Shown piece by piece: positions 1 to 9,446 of a stretch of 64,000 nt of DNA. Source of the stretch: Sthenelais limicola (lineage: Eukaryota; Annelida; Polychaeta; Phyllodocida; Sigalionidae); the NCBI GenBank assembly GCA_942159475.1, contig OW804098.1, forward strand, positions 116,657,225 to 116,721,224, given 5' to 3'. A model generated the notes under the pieces. The model was given only the letters and a program-made list of their open reading frames with translations. It searched no databases and was not told the origin of the DNA. The position numbers and the translations under genes were made by a program. The stretch's first letter is position 1. Each line of letters opens with the position of its first letter.

Positions 1-126
1 CAAGCCTCCTTCTTTCCCACCATGCATTTGGTTTTCATAGATCATTTCTAGAAGCTATGATATTGGGGGGAACATTGTTGCAATTTTAAAAAAATAAAAA
101 TGCTGCCAAATATTTGTATGTCAGAT
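1..126 (+). mobile_element. Family C element, 3'-side fragment
   Basis: Matches the interior of complete family C copies (for example 7129-7477): the stretch around CATGCATTTGGTTTTCAT and the following TATTTGTATGTCAGAT. It is cut by the window edge on the left and stops where family A-like sequence begins. No coding potential. Confidence 0.7.
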
Positions 127-470
127 ATGTATACCAATTCGTCATGAGTCAAAACAAATCTTGGGATACCATCATTTTTGAAAAGATGAAATTAAGTGGA
201 TTCCAACGATGTTACCATTTAGCAAATAGAAAAAATATTTCCATATTTTACGTTTGAAAAGGTTTTGCAATATATGTTATAGTACTCCATAGGATGACCT
301 TAGAAACGCAAGGATATATTTAATACACTGCCTTGAAATTCGACACATGTTATCATACAACGTGAGGCACTAGGTAACCCCAAAATGAAAACATTCCTAC
401 AAAGAGATCCAGTGAATAAAACACATTGAATAATCTGACTTTTGCGACTTATGACTAATTTCCCCGCCAT
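127..470 (+). mobile_element. Family A element, diverged copy
   Basis: Shows the family A order: a degraded left end with GTCATGAGTC, a TGAAAAGATGA block near 176, a TTTGAAAAGG block, and a right end TTTGCGACTTATGACTAATTT at about 440-461. The left terminal repeat is badly eroded and the last bases are unclear. It directly abuts a family C fragment. Confidence 0.6.
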
Positions 471-865
471 TGGCATACATCAGAAATTGTTCATTTATAC
501 CAATGGCAAAACATTGTTGGTTCTTTCAGTTAGGCGTTGGACACATGTGCCACAGATATTGAACTATATCGCTACAGTGTAAATACTCAGTCATATTTAC
601 CCCTGCTTCTGTGTGTGCTATATTAATATTGTACTTCACACTGGGCATATTGATAGCTTGTGTCAACACATGCCAGTGTTAAATACCCACAAATGCCAGT
701 GTTAAATACCTAAATTGGCTCAGTTCTCAAGGTTAATAATTATGTGGAAAATAGGAAAATAACTCCAAAATCCCAAGACTGATATTTTAGATTGTATTGG
801 ATAAGAAAAAAATGAAATATGTCAGTAGGCTGAGTGGACTAAGGAACCTGGTAAAATAACACACA
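471..865. other. Unassigned AT-rich sequence
   Basis: No gene or recognised element. The only structure seen is a short direct repeat, ATGCCAGTGTTAAATACC, twice at about 670-711, with an inverted partner ACACTGGGCAT near 638. Confidence 0.5.
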
Positions 866-1110
866 GCTCTCCCTCTCTCTTCTCCCGCTCCTTCCCCCAT
901 TCCTCTCTCCCTCTCTCTCTGTCTTCTCCCACTTTCTCCTCTCCTCTCTTACCTCTCTCCTTCTCTCTCCCCTCTCCTCTCTTACCTCTCTCCCCTCTCC
1001 TCTCCTCTCTTTCCTTCTCTCTTCCCCCTCTCCTCCTCTCTCCCCCCTTCCCTTCCCTCTCCCCCTTCCTCTCTCTCTCTTCTCCCTCTTCCCCCTCTCT
1101 CCCTCTCTCG
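866..1110. repeat. Polypyrimidine tract (CT-rich)
   Basis: About 245 bp composed almost only of C and T (CTCTCC/CTTCC units) on the plus strand. The long minus-strand frame here encodes only Arg/Glu/Gly/Lys low complexity and is not a gene. Confidence 0.9.
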
Positions 1111-1328
1111 ATCCTCCATCGTATCATTCCGTGATAGACTCCATCAAAACTGGCAGCGGGAGAAATAAAGATAAATGATGGTGGTACCTGAAACCTGAGT
1201 CAGGTGACTAGAGAGGTGATCTATCCCATGATCCCTCAGTACCTCATCCCTGCGCCATTGTTTACCTTGGCGACGGCCCTTCTCTCTACAAGGTCAAGGT
1301 CAGAGAGAGGGCAAGGTGTGGGTACGTC

Positions 1329-1895
1329 GGGGCCCGTTGTATAACAAAAATCCTTACTTCATGTTGTCCTTCTTTAGCTACCTTTCCTACCTAAACAACT
1401 GGTAAGGAACACTTAGAACCCATTACGGAAGGAATTTGGTATACAGGCAATGCTAATTTTCCTATAAGCAAGGAGAAATAGCTTAGCAAGGAATATTTTA
1501 AGTAAGGATTTGATATGGCCCCCCAAAAAAATAGGTGTGTTTCCGATTTATCTGGCTGCAAACTAGGTTGGGGGGGATGGTAACTTTTTTATTTTGTTAT
1601 TTTTTTTTGTTTGGAAACCTCCTCCCAGGAACTGAAAAAAATGTCTTTTTCATAACAATAGTTGTTTTGAACATGGGAAATGTGCCTTATGACAGTTCCT
1701 GGTTAGGAAAACCCGTTTTCCTACTTTTATAAGCTTTTTTTGTCAAAAAAAAAGAAAAAAAGTAAGATATGATGGGGAAAAAATCAGGTATGGTAAAAAA
1801 ATGTTTAGGTAGGGTAAGGTTTTTCTAGGTAGGGGGGGGGGGGGGGGGTAAATCGGAAACACACCTATTTTTTTTTGGCCTATGCAACAGGTCCC
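1329..1895. mobile_element. Family Q element carrying a nested E element
   Basis: Outer ends are inverted: GGGGCCCGTTGTATAAC at about 1330 and TATGCAACAGGTCCC at about 1881-1895. Inner arms match as well (AAAATCCTTACTT near 1348 against AAGTAAGGATTTG near 1500). The right arm is interrupted by the family E element at 1517-1880. Without that insert the Q element is about 200 bp. Confidence 0.7.
1517..1880 (+). mobile_element. Family E element inserted in family Q
   Basis: Starts GGCC...AAAAAATAGGTGTG and ends CACACCTATTTTTTTTTGGCC, an inverted repeat of about 30 bp. It carries a long G-run (about 1834-1848) beside TAAATCGGAAACACACC. The flanks are TAT|GGCC and GGCC|TAT, consistent with a 3-bp target duplication inside the Q arm. 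The short frames on either strand are not conserved genes. Confidence 0.85.
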
Positions 1896-2205
1896 TGTCC
1901 CTACAGAGCCAGGTTTGCTGAAGGAAAAGGGCACTTCAGATTGGGGCTTTTTGTATCAAGATATACATAGGATAGAAGGCAATGTTATGTTGTGTCTTCA
2001 TTTGGTTGATAATTATGTTATAAATAAGGTCCATGTTTCTTAATGGTGAATAAGAAACAAAGGTTCATTTCTCAATAATCTTTGCTAAGGGCATATTATA
2101 ATAAATAGTGAATGTAACTGGGAGCATGTAATTGAATATTTATTGGACTCGATGCGCATTAATTTACCTCGTTTTAGTACAGAATAGAGCCGCTCTCATT
2201 GCAGT
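1896..2205. other. Unassigned AT-rich sequence
   Basis: No gene, RNA or repeat recognised. Confidence 0.5.
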
Positions 2206-2571
2206 TAGGCGCCATAAATTAGTTAATTTAGTTTAGTATCATTTTATAGTTTCCTATAAATAACATTTAAATTACCCTGAAAATACCATGTAAATTAGCA
2301 GAGATTTTAGCTTAAATATATCACATAAACCAAAAGTCCATTAAGAGATTTCTTAAACAAAACAAATATAAACATCTTGACCTAATAAATTGAATTAGTT
2401 AATTTAGTTGAAATGAAATGAATTAGTTTCTTTAGTTAAGTATCATAATTAAGCTTCGTATAAAACAAGTTTTATTTTTAAAAAACCCATGTAAATAGCA
2501 GAGAATATATCACGTAAACTAACGGCCCATTAAGAGATTTCTTGAGAATACGCAATATAAACATCTTTACC
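2206..2571. repeat. Diverged tandem duplication, about 200-bp unit
   Basis: Two direct copies offset by roughly 200 bp share, in order: TTAGTTAATTTAGTT, a TAGTATCAT/AAGTATCAT block, CCATGTAAAT.AGCAGAGA, ATATATCAC.TAAAC, CCATTAAGAGATTTCTT, and AATATAAACATCTT.ACCTA. The first copy ends CCTAATAAATTG at about 2381-2392. The second is interrupted at the same CCTA by the foldback element at 2574-2980. AT-rich and noncoding. Confidence 0.75.
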
Positions 2572-2573
2572 TA

Positions 2574-2980
2574 CTGTAAACGTATTTATTTGCGCGCAGA
2601 TAAATTTGCGCGCACTAAGCATTTTGACACCTTTTCGCGCGGATTTAAATTCGCGTAGCAAGGTAGTCTCACAGCTTGTTTATGCAAAAATTATACTTTT
2701 CGCGCAGGATTTATTTTCACGCACAGAGGTGGGTGCGCTAAAATAGCGAAAATAAATACTGCGTGAACATTAATACGTTTACAAACGTATTAATGTTCGC
2801 GCAGTATTTATTTTCGAGCACCCACCTTTGTGCGCGAAAATAAATCCTGCGCGAAAGGTATAATTATTGCATAAACAATGTGTGAGATTTCCTTGCTGCG
2901 CGAATTTAAATACCCGCGAAAAGGTGTCAAAGTACTTAGTGCGCGAAAAATTATCTGCGCGAAAATAAATACGTTTACAG
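2574..2980. mobile_element. 407-bp foldback (palindromic) transposable element
   Basis: The whole element is one inverted repeat: it opens CTGTAAACGTATTTATT and closes AATAAATACGTTTACAG, with arms of about 200 bp meeting at AATACGTTTACAAACGTATT (2770-2789). Both arms repeat a GCGCGAAAATAAAT motif. Flanking TA on each side, against the unoccupied CCTAATAAATTG in the first tandem copy near 2381, indicates a TA target duplication. The arms differ by scattered substitutions, so it is not freshly inserted. Frames across it translate the repeat and are not genes. Confidence 0.92.
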
Positions 2981-3156
2981 TAATAAATTGTTGCCTTCTT
3001 GCCTGACCCATATGCAAGGCGGGAGAGAGGCAGTAAGGTGGAGAGAGGGATGAGGATAACTACAATTCCCATGCACCCACCTCCCAATGGCGGCCCTGTC
3101 ATCCCTGGCTACAATATAGGGCTAGACTTGTCTATGTCCCTTCATCTAGTCTTTAA

Positions 3157-3280
3157 TAGAGAGATTTAGCAGCCGCAATGCACCAATACAAAACTAACGC
3201 ATCCACTAACTATTGGTACATTACTACTGCTGTGGGGTTATCTCGAGAGGCGGTAGGCTGAGTTGCTAAATCTCCCTAAT
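3157..3280. mobile_element. Small inverted-repeat element (about 124 bp)
   Basis: The ends are inverted: AGAGAGATTTAGCA near 3158 and TGCTAAATCTCCCT near 3264-3277. Size and structure fit a small MITE, but there is only one copy in the window and no clear target duplication. Confidence 0.45.
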
Positions 3281-3319
3281 TAGTAATATTTCAAGCTTGG
3301 AAATGTTTGAAGAACTGTA

Positions 3320-3544
3320 GGGTCAAGTCTTTAGAAAATGTACAATATCAATCCCCTCAAATAACCCAAATTTAGGACAAAAATCAGGTTCAAAATACAG
3401 TTCAACATAACCAGACATATTTATTGAATGGATACAATACGGAATGCACTCAGATATTTTCATTATTTATCATTACTCGCTATAATTTAGCAGAATGTGA
3501 GAGATGTAGAATTTTAGATTGTGCATTTTCTGAAGATCTGACCC
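3320..3544 (-). mobile_element. Family B element, diverged
   Basis: Begins GGGTCAAGTCTTTAGAAAATG and ends TTTTCTGAAGATCTGACCC. The interior has the family markers CTCAAATAACCC and a TTTAGCAGAAT block. More diverged than most copies; no clear target duplication. Confidence 0.75.
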
Positions 3545-3739
3545 TGGAATAAAGTAACCTACCCCCAAATTCAAAAGAATCTCAAAATATGATTAACAGA
3601 ATTTCGCCAAAATATAATTTTGATATCAACAAAATGGTTTAGTTGGTGCAGGGTTCACAGGATGTGTTATGGGGAAATCATAAAAGGGGGTTCGGGGTGA
3701 TGTCAGTAGAAATATGTTTATACCTAGGACAGCTGTGGG

Positions 3740-3883
3740 TTAGAGCACATAAATATATTCAATAGAGAAATATAACTGTACAGTTAATTCATGCTACTAA
3801 CAGCACTAAACACCCCAAAAACATTCTGACAAAGGCTTCCTGTGGAAAAATAGTTTTTTATGCGACTTGTTGTAACATCACAT
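3740..3883. mobile_element. Family A right-end fragment
   Basis: Contains the family A segment 'CATGCTACTAACAGC..TAAACACCCC' and ends TTTTATGCGACTTGTTGTAACATCACA. Only the right half remains. It is followed by a 19-bp spacer also found after the next copy. Confidence 0.55.
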
Positions 3884-3901
3884 TTATATTTACAAAATAA
3901 A

Positions 3902-4312
3902 TGTGATGTGTTTCAGGAAAATAAGTCATAAGTCGCAAAATTGATATTTTACAAAGTATTTTTTCCACAAGATCACATTATTGGAATGTTCTAACTTTTT
4001 TAGGGTTCATGACTTATAGCTATGTCAATTGATGTATCAAGTTTCAGGACAATCCATTTAATATATCCTTTCATTTTAAAGGCCCTCATATGGACTACAT
4101 TTAGTTACTTTACTGTTTATTGCCCCCTAGAAATATTGGAAACCTTTTTTTTTTAAAAACGAAAATATCAAACTTAAAATCTAGAAATACTTATTAGATT
4201 ATTAGACTGTTTACTATCATTGGAATCGGCTTGTTCTCATCTATTCAAATATAATGGTATCTCAAAATCTATTTTTTGCGACTTATGACTCATTTTCCTG
4301 AAACACATCACA
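3902..4312 (-). mobile_element. Family A element, complete (411 bp)
   Basis: Starts TGTGATGTGTTTCAGGAAAA and ends TTTTCCTGAAACACATCACA, a terminal inverted repeat of nearly 40 bp that extends into ATAAGTCGCAAAA. No ORF and no transposase, so non-autonomous. The same AT-rich spacer (TTTATATTTACAAAATAAA) precedes and follows it, suggesting a tandem-duplicated arrangement. Confidence 0.9.
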
Positions 4313-4331
4313 TTTATATTTACAAAATAAA

Positions 4332-4580
4332 TGTGATGGGGGTCATGGTGCAAGTCTAGACTGCCTGACACCCGATGCCTGTCTGAAATACGACCCCGCC
4401 ATGAAAATGCAAGTTGCCAGCGGATCCCTTAAGCAACAGGTCCCCGAGTTGACATCCGAGATGACGTCATCAGCCGCGTCTGCGCATTGCTACTGAATGC
4501 CATTTTTGGCCGATCATTATGGTGGGAGGGAGGACGGTGGGAGTAATGGGCATTAGGCTGCTTAGAGAAGGCAATTCCCT
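4332..4580. promoter_or_regulatory. CpG-rich patch with full CRE palindrome
   Basis: A locally GC/CpG-rich stretch in AT-rich repeats. It contains an exact ATF/CREB palindrome ATGACGTCAT at 4461-4470, followed by CAGCCGCGTCTGCGC. A frame open from about 4333 to a TGA near 4494 reads through it, with an ATG at 4401, but no good splice sites frame it. It could be a promoter, a small exon or chance. Confidence 0.25.
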
Positions 4581-4696
4581 CCCCCTGGATGGGGAATTAA
4601 TTTGTTAGTAAGAGCAGTTTGAGAATTGCGTAACTGTTATGACGGAAATAGGATGTAAATTGATATAAATGTTATTAGTGCTTTTGTTGTGACCAA

Positions 4697-4963
4697 ACCC
4701 AAATTTAAGATTAAATGGGGTTCTAAATACAGCTCCACATAGAATAGATGTCCTTTAGCAATTCATCATCAAATATACTCAGATATAGCTAGCAATTATC
4801 TTTTTTACGCCTAATTAAGCGGAATGTTCTCGTGATTTAACACATTTATGACAGTCCCTGCATTATTATGCCTTTAGAGTAAACACACTGGTCAGGGCGT
4901 CAAGAAATGAAAGATTGGACTTCACAAATCCTCTCAGATAACCCAATTTAAAATATGAATAAG
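4697..4963 (-). mobile_element. Degraded family B fragments
   Basis: Two eroded pieces. About 4697-4845 carries CCCAAATTTAAG, 'AAATACTAGCTC'-like and AAATATACTCAGATAT family blocks. About 4893-4963 carries CTTCACAAATCCTCTCAGATAACCCAA, split by substitutions. Neither keeps both ends. Confidence 0.5.
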
Positions 4964-5043
4964 ATTTCTGATGGATTGGCAGAACCTTATGTATCAACGG
5001 ATACAAAATTCCCGAATTTTAAAGTTCCATCTGCTTAATGGTA

Positions 5044-5261
5044 CAGTCCAGACTCAAACCCTCAGCTCATACAATAATGGTATGTCCGTGATTGGACGCC
5101 TACTTCGCAAATCGATGTCCCTACCTAGGACTAGGCGTTCTAATGGGAATATAATGACATTTAGCGGTCTTTATGGAATTATAATTGCACTTGACTGTTT
5201 GAGGCGAGAGGCTTTCCCTCCTCAGTTTGAAGGGACTTTATCACCTTTGGGCCTAGACTAC
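5044..5261 (+). mobile_element. Family D element
   Basis: Begins CAGTCCAGACTCAAACCCTC and ends TTTGGGCCTAGACT. The interior contains GGTATGTC.GTGATTGGACGCC and GAGGCGAGAGGCTTTCC, the family landmarks. The frame crossing it is not a gene, because other D copies lack it. Confidence 0.8.
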
Positions 5262-5672
5262 AGCAAATGTTGAAATCAACTCACTTGGTGAATTATCAAT
5301 ATCGCCAAAAATTAAGTTTACTTTTGAAAATTTGAGATATTTTTACAGACTCAAATTCTCTTTCACTCATATCTTCGAAAAACATGAACCGTATGTCTAC
5401 ACTAATCAAAATTATAGCTTCAAAGCTTCAAAGCTAACCCCCCCCCGCCACCACACGCCCCCCCCCCCCATCCCCCCTCGTCCCTAACTCAGGTGGCACA
5501 CCCACTAGACCCGGTGCTTATTCTGCGCATCAAATTTCAACAGATTATCTCTCCTTTATACCTAGCGTTACCATGGAGATCCAGGTATATGCTGGAGTAA
5601 TAGTAGCTGGAGGGATGAGGGAGGGGGTAGAGGAAGTGTGGGGGGGGGGGGTGAGACAGTGGAGGGATATGT
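5262..5672. other. Unassigned sequence with C- and G-homopolymers
   Basis: Holds runs of C at about 5440-5475 and of G at about 5641-5651. No gene recognised. Confidence 0.5.
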
Positions 5673-5907
5673 GGGTCAGATTTTCAGAAAATGTACAATT
5701 AAACTTCACCAATCTTCTCAAATAACCCAAATTTCATAGGAAAATAATGTTCAAAATACAGTTCAACCTAACCAAACAGATTGCCAGAATCAATGCAATG
5801 CCAAATATACTCGAATTCACCTAGCATTGACCATTTTTCAGCCTAATTTAGCAGAATTTACTAAATGTGTAGAGCTGGCAATTGTACATTTTCTGAAAAT
5901 CTGACCC
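5673..5907 (-). mobile_element. Family B element, complete (235 bp)
   Basis: GGGTCAGATTTTCAGAAAAT at the left, mirrored ATTTTCTGAAAATCTGACCC at the right. The flanks read ATATGT on both sides, consistent with a short target duplication. No coding potential. Confidence 0.93.
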
Positions 5908-6350
5908 ATATGTAGAAGGTTTTTATGGGCTAGGGGTGGTCGTATATGTGGACATCATATGATGTGTATGTTATGTAAACAAATTTTCAATTATTATTTT
6001 GATTCGTGAAATTTTATTTATTTATTTATAAAAATAAGCTACTTATAAGATAGAAAGGCAATTTAAAGCATGGGCTGAATTGTCCAGCTGTAATGCATAT
6101 TCCAGACCAAAATTCATAAATAAAAAAAGTAAATAGATCTTTACGTTTTGGTACTTAATGATGTTTCAAATCATCATTTTATCCAGTCACAAACATGAAA
6201 GGTATCCAAATTGCCAGCCTCCCCAATACATAAATATCTCAGCCCCCCCCCCTCCCTCATCCTCCGCTGAACCCCCCCCCCCCCCCCTTCTCAGCCTCAT
6301 AGAATATTTCCCGCCCTTTGAAGAATCTCACAGCCTATAAATCCCAGCAT
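5908..6350. other. Unassigned sequence with poly-C tracts
   Basis: AT-rich, with C-runs at about 6243-6291. The proline-rich frame over the C-runs is low complexity. Confidence 0.5.
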
Positions 6351-6354
6351 GCAT

Positions 6355-6500
6355 TGTGTCGCAGTGACATCCAGTGGCGGTGATCGCAGCGCCCCCACCC
6401 GTCCCTCACCGTAACCAGCGATTAGAGCCCGGATGATGGTCTAAGAATAGATCAAAGATGGCGGATACGGGAGCAGGGACGCGGGGATTAGAGGGTTACA
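6355..6500. promoter_or_regulatory. CpG-rich patch with YY1-type AAGATGGCGG
   Basis: About 145 bp of raised GC. It has CAGTGGCGGTGATCGCAGCG and AAAGATGGCGGATACGGGAGC near 6455. AANATGGCGG is the YY1 motif, common just downstream of metazoan start sites. The ATG opens only 20 codons, with no donor visible. This promoter-like call is motif-based and tentative. Confidence 0.25.
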
Positions 6501-6827
6501 ATCCTCTTACAGCTTTGTAGCTTGATACAAAAATAAAATGCTCTCATTTTCTTTTCATTCTTTTTCTACCTTTACATTTTAATGCCATCTAACTGATATT
6601 TCTGGGGGAATTATAGTTTCGGCTGCAAAAGATGTCCGATCGTATATTATTCGTTTTCCACATTACATGTGCGCTACTGATGTTTGGAATGAAAAGTCTT
6701 ATGAAATGAAAAAACTTACATTAAAATACTCCTTTTCATGATATTAAAGTCATTATATAATAAATCAGTTAACTAACTCGTTGATTTTACAGTCTTACAA
6801 CCAACTCATTAGTGAACCTCTCTGCAT
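6501..6827. other. Unassigned AT-rich sequence
   Basis: No feature recognised. Confidence 0.5.
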
Positions 6828-6966
6828 AGTCTAGGCTCAGAGCCTCTCAGATCAGATAGAATGGTATGTCGGTGATTGGACGCCTACTGCGCTAATGGCT
6901 TTCCTGGCCCTGGAGGAGGTGTCCCCTCAGTTTGGAGGAACTCTCTCAACTCTGAGCCTAGACTGT
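6828..6966 (+). mobile_element. Family D element, internally deleted
   Basis: Left end AGTCTAGGCTCAGAGCC and right end CTCAACTCTGAGCCTAGACT, a clear inverted repeat of about 18 bp. At 139 bp it lacks the central part of the family. Confidence 0.8.
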
Positions 6967-7017
6967 ACAGCCTAGAAGAGATCATGTGTCTTGTAGGATT
7001 AGTCTATACCTATATAT

Positions 7018-7578
7018 TCAACTGTTGTGTATTACTAATTTTCTTATGTGCAATTCCTTCCCCTGTAGGGAGGGAAAATCCCTTCCTACTTGTGAAATTC
7101 CCAGCTGGTAGGAATCGCCTATAGACTCAATAGGGGAGTTGCATAGCCGCCATTTTGAATCTTGATTCGCATTGAATTATGGGGCTAATGGTACAGTCTA
7201 AAGTCTATGGAAAACATGCCATGTTCAGCATGGAATATTTATCAATGTTCTAATGTCAATATCCATGTGTTACACATGTTCCCATGACATAGGAGCCCAT
7301 CTTTCCCATCATGCATTTGGTTTTCATATATCATTTATACAAGCTCTGATATTGGTGAAAACACACTTGCAATTTTGCTAAAAAAGTTGCTACATATTTG
7401 TATGTTAGATTTCAACAGAATCCACCCCAGCATGCCTTGCAGTAGACATGCGCAGTGAGACATGCAACTCCCCTATTGTGGGTAGGAATGTGTATTCCAA
7501 CCCATCAAAGGAAGCGAAGATAGTGTAGTCCTGAATTCCCACAGACAATTCCTTCCTTACCTTATGCAACAGGCCCCT
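7018..7578. mobile_element. Family Q element interrupted by family C
   Basis: Right end CTTATGCAACAGGCCCC (about 7561-7577) and a weaker left end CAACTGTTGTGTATTA. The inner AATTCCTTCCCCTGTAGGGA block is shared with the Q copy at 32591. Its middle holds the complete C element at 7129-7477. Confidence 0.65.
7129..7477 (+). mobile_element. Family C element, complete (349 bp)
   Basis: Ends AATAGGGGAGTTGCAT and ATGCAACTCCCCTATT form a 16-bp perfect inverted repeat. The interior has GCCGCCATTTTGAATC, GCATGGAATATTTATC and ACATGCGCAGTGAGA. It lies inside a Q element. No ORF. Confidence 0.92.
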
Positions 7579-7702
7579 GCAGTATTCATATGTCTCTGTA
7601 CATACAGCCTCGCCATGGCATATATACTACTTACATCATGTATACATAGTCTATACCAATAAATCCTCATTTTAATCTTTTCCTTTAATTGTGTATTTGC
7701 AG

Positions 7703-7813
7703 CCCTGATGGTCGGGTGTACATGGAGGAGGAGAACATGGTGCCTCTACAGACCAGACTCAACCCTTACCACATGTCAGACCTCATGGCACATGCGCAGA
7801 ACAGATCATACAG
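7703..7813 (+). CDS. Penultimate coding exon of an unidentified, probably nuclear, protein
   Basis: This 111-bp exon is bounded by a canonical acceptor (TTTGCAG before 7703) and donor (AG|GTATGT after 7813). Both junctions are phase 2 (AG|C, serine), so it is symmetric and could be skipped without a frameshift. It encodes 36 complete codons reading PDGRVYMEEENMV, then PLQTRLNPYHMSDLM, then AHAQNRSY, and ends in a split Ser codon. Reading continues in frame into the exon at 8697. The peptide is polar and Met-rich, with no recognisable domain, signal peptide or membrane segment. Upstream exons with the protein's defining domain are not visible within 7.7 kb and probably lie outside the window or behind a long intron. 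I do not recognise the family. Exon status rests on paired splice sites, phase match and an open joined frame. Confidence 0.85.
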
Positions 7814-8040
7814 GTATGTAGCTCACACGTCGTGTAAACCACTTTAAGTCAGCAGTCTCATTTTATCCATCAAACTTAAATTAACCCAAATTTAACAAAA
7901 GGACGGCGTCCACAAAATTATACACAAGGAAATCCAATGCCATGGGTCACACCTTGATACAGATATAGCTAGTGCATCCCATTGCAGTAGTGTAGGTAAC
8001 TAGTCACTTTATACCGCTATATACCGTAACTTGTAATTTA

Positions 8041-8174
8041 AAAGTCTAGTCTAAGGGACCCTCTGGAAGAGCTGTGGCTGCCACAGAAGAGGACTGACCC
8101 ATTTCCGATGTATATTATCGTATATTTTTATCATGTACTGTTTTCGGAAATAAACAATATACAATACAATACAG
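8041..8174 (+). mobile_element. LINE-type 3' UTR remnant
   Basis: Carries GGACCCTCTGGAAGAGCTG, later GACTGACCCATTTCC, then GGAAATAAA, and finishes in an ATACAATACAATAC short tandem tail. The same order occurs at 47271-47365 and on the minus strand at 42600-42700, directly downstream of an RT fragment. I infer a shared LINE 3' end. The microsatellite tail without poly(A) fits CR1/L2-like elements. Confidence 0.55.
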
Positions 8175-8211
8175 TCATCAGATCACCAAATTCCATCATT
8201 CCTAACCTAAA

Positions 8212-8415
8212 ACTCACCGCCCCCCCCCCCCCCCCCACACAACAAAAAAAGAAATTCAGTATTCTTGCAATAAAAATATAAAGTCTATTTCATAACAATA
8301 GTTGTTTTAAACCGAGATCGAGATCGAGATCGCGCCTTTTGATTTTATAAGTTAGGAAGACTCGTTTTTCTGTTTTTATTAGCTTTTTTTATTCAAAAGA
8401 TTAGAAAAATATATA
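8212..8415 (+). mobile_element. Degraded family E fragment
   Basis: Shares CATAACAATAGTTGTTTT, 'AAGACTCGTTTTTCTG' and TTATTAGCTTTTTTTATTCAAAA with complete E copies. A C-run at about 8220-8237 may be the family's homopolymer. Terminal repeats are lost. Confidence 0.55.
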
Positions 8416-8696
8416 TTTTTAATCTTAACAAAACTAGATTTTAATTCTGAACACCAAGGATGATGTGATAATAGTTTCAATATTGGACTTGTAACTGGGA
8501 GAATGATACAAGAAAGGCATGGCCTCTTTTTGAGATAATAATCAATAATTCTTTATTCGCAAGACTAATACACAAGATGACCACAACCTTTTTGTCAAAA
8601 CTATACCCATATGATAAAGAAATCTCCTATCTGTCTTGATATTTCTTTACAATTATTTGCATTTAACTAACTTTTCTCCTCTACTTCCGGTTACAG

Positions 8697-9024
8697 CCCA
8701 GACATGCGCGGTAGGATGACAGACGACGGCATGGTGCACCACCAGAGCCACATGAACCACCACCTCGCCTCACAGGTCCCCACGCATGCGCAGGGCCTCG
8801 TTTCCGCCGGAAGTATGAACGGGCATGCGCACGGGCACCATCACCACCACCACCACCCCGCCCTTAGCAACCACACCGACCATGACTTCTCCCGGAAGTA
8901 CGGACTCTCTACTAAGTTAATGGATGACACCCAAGCCAATATGACGCTAAATCTAGTCAAGAGTGAATCCATACCGTCGCATTATCTATGTGGCTCATTA
9001 GACCACCAGGTGGCGTCGGTGTGA
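8697..9024 (+). CDS. Terminal coding exon; His/Met-rich C-terminus of an unidentified nuclear-type protein
   Basis: The acceptor TTACAG ends at 8696. The first base completes a split Ser codon, and the frame then runs to a TGA at 9022-9024, giving 109 residues including the junction serine. Visible features, counted from the exon start: a Met/His-rich stretch (MVHHQSHMNHH, about 13-23), a seven-histidine run within GHAHGHHHHHHHP (about 46-58), and near the C-terminus LVKSE, which fits the SUMO consensus (hydrophobic-K-x-E). The tail ends CGSLDHQVASV. There are no membrane segments or catalytic motifs. Poly-His and Met-rich low complexity with a SUMO site is typical of transcription-factor tails and suggests nuclear location, but that is inference. 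Base composition is clearly richer in GC than the flanks. Any upstream DNA-binding domain is outside the visible exons, so no family is named. Confidence 0.88.
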
Positions 9025-9446
9025 TACCCACCAAAACTCTCTAAACACATTTAATATTATTTTGTATTTTAAGTAACATTTTATGGACCCCTTTCTTATG
9101 AGTATCATTGTAATTATGGTATATTATATTATTGGTATAATTATGAATGTGTGGTTATTCAATGTTCCTGGCATGGAGAACAGCTGAAACCAGAGGACTT
9201 GGTGGTTTAGAAATGAACAATGGAGTGTAAGGGACGAAAGTGCATTGGAAGTCATGATGGATATTGAATTATTAGGAAATAATGGACATGACCGGCGAAG
9301 AGGATAATATTATATATTTTTACGGAGTCAACTATCCTTAAACCTAGGGAGGATGTGTGCTCCAGCATGTTACCATGGAAACCTAATGCAGGCAAACCAG
9401 ACGCAACGTAGCAAGGATATTTTACACTGGAGGAAACGCCAGTAAT

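Larger units (their letters stand above)
7814..8696 (+). other. Intron between the two coding exons
   Basis: Starts GTATGTAG and ends with a pyrimidine-rich acceptor, TTTTCTCCTCTACTTCCGGTTACAG (split here by tract and AG). About 883 bp. It contains a LINE-type 3' tail, a degraded family E piece with a long C-run (about 8220-8237), and a short GAGATC repeat at about 8314-8331. Confidence 0.85.

Noticed and set aside
2779..3102. 107-codon minus-strand frame
   Set aside because: Lies in an arm of the foldback element; it reads the GCGCGAAAATAAAT repeat.
4401..4496. Possible small exon beginning MKMQVASGSLKQQ
   Set aside because: The frame is open upstream to about 4333 and ends at a TGA, but the only acceptor candidates lack a pyrimidine tract and no transcript logic ties it to the gene at 7703.
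8314..8331. GAGATC direct repeat as a CRISPR-like or regulatory array
   Set aside because: Only three 6-bp units; a microsatellite within an intron.
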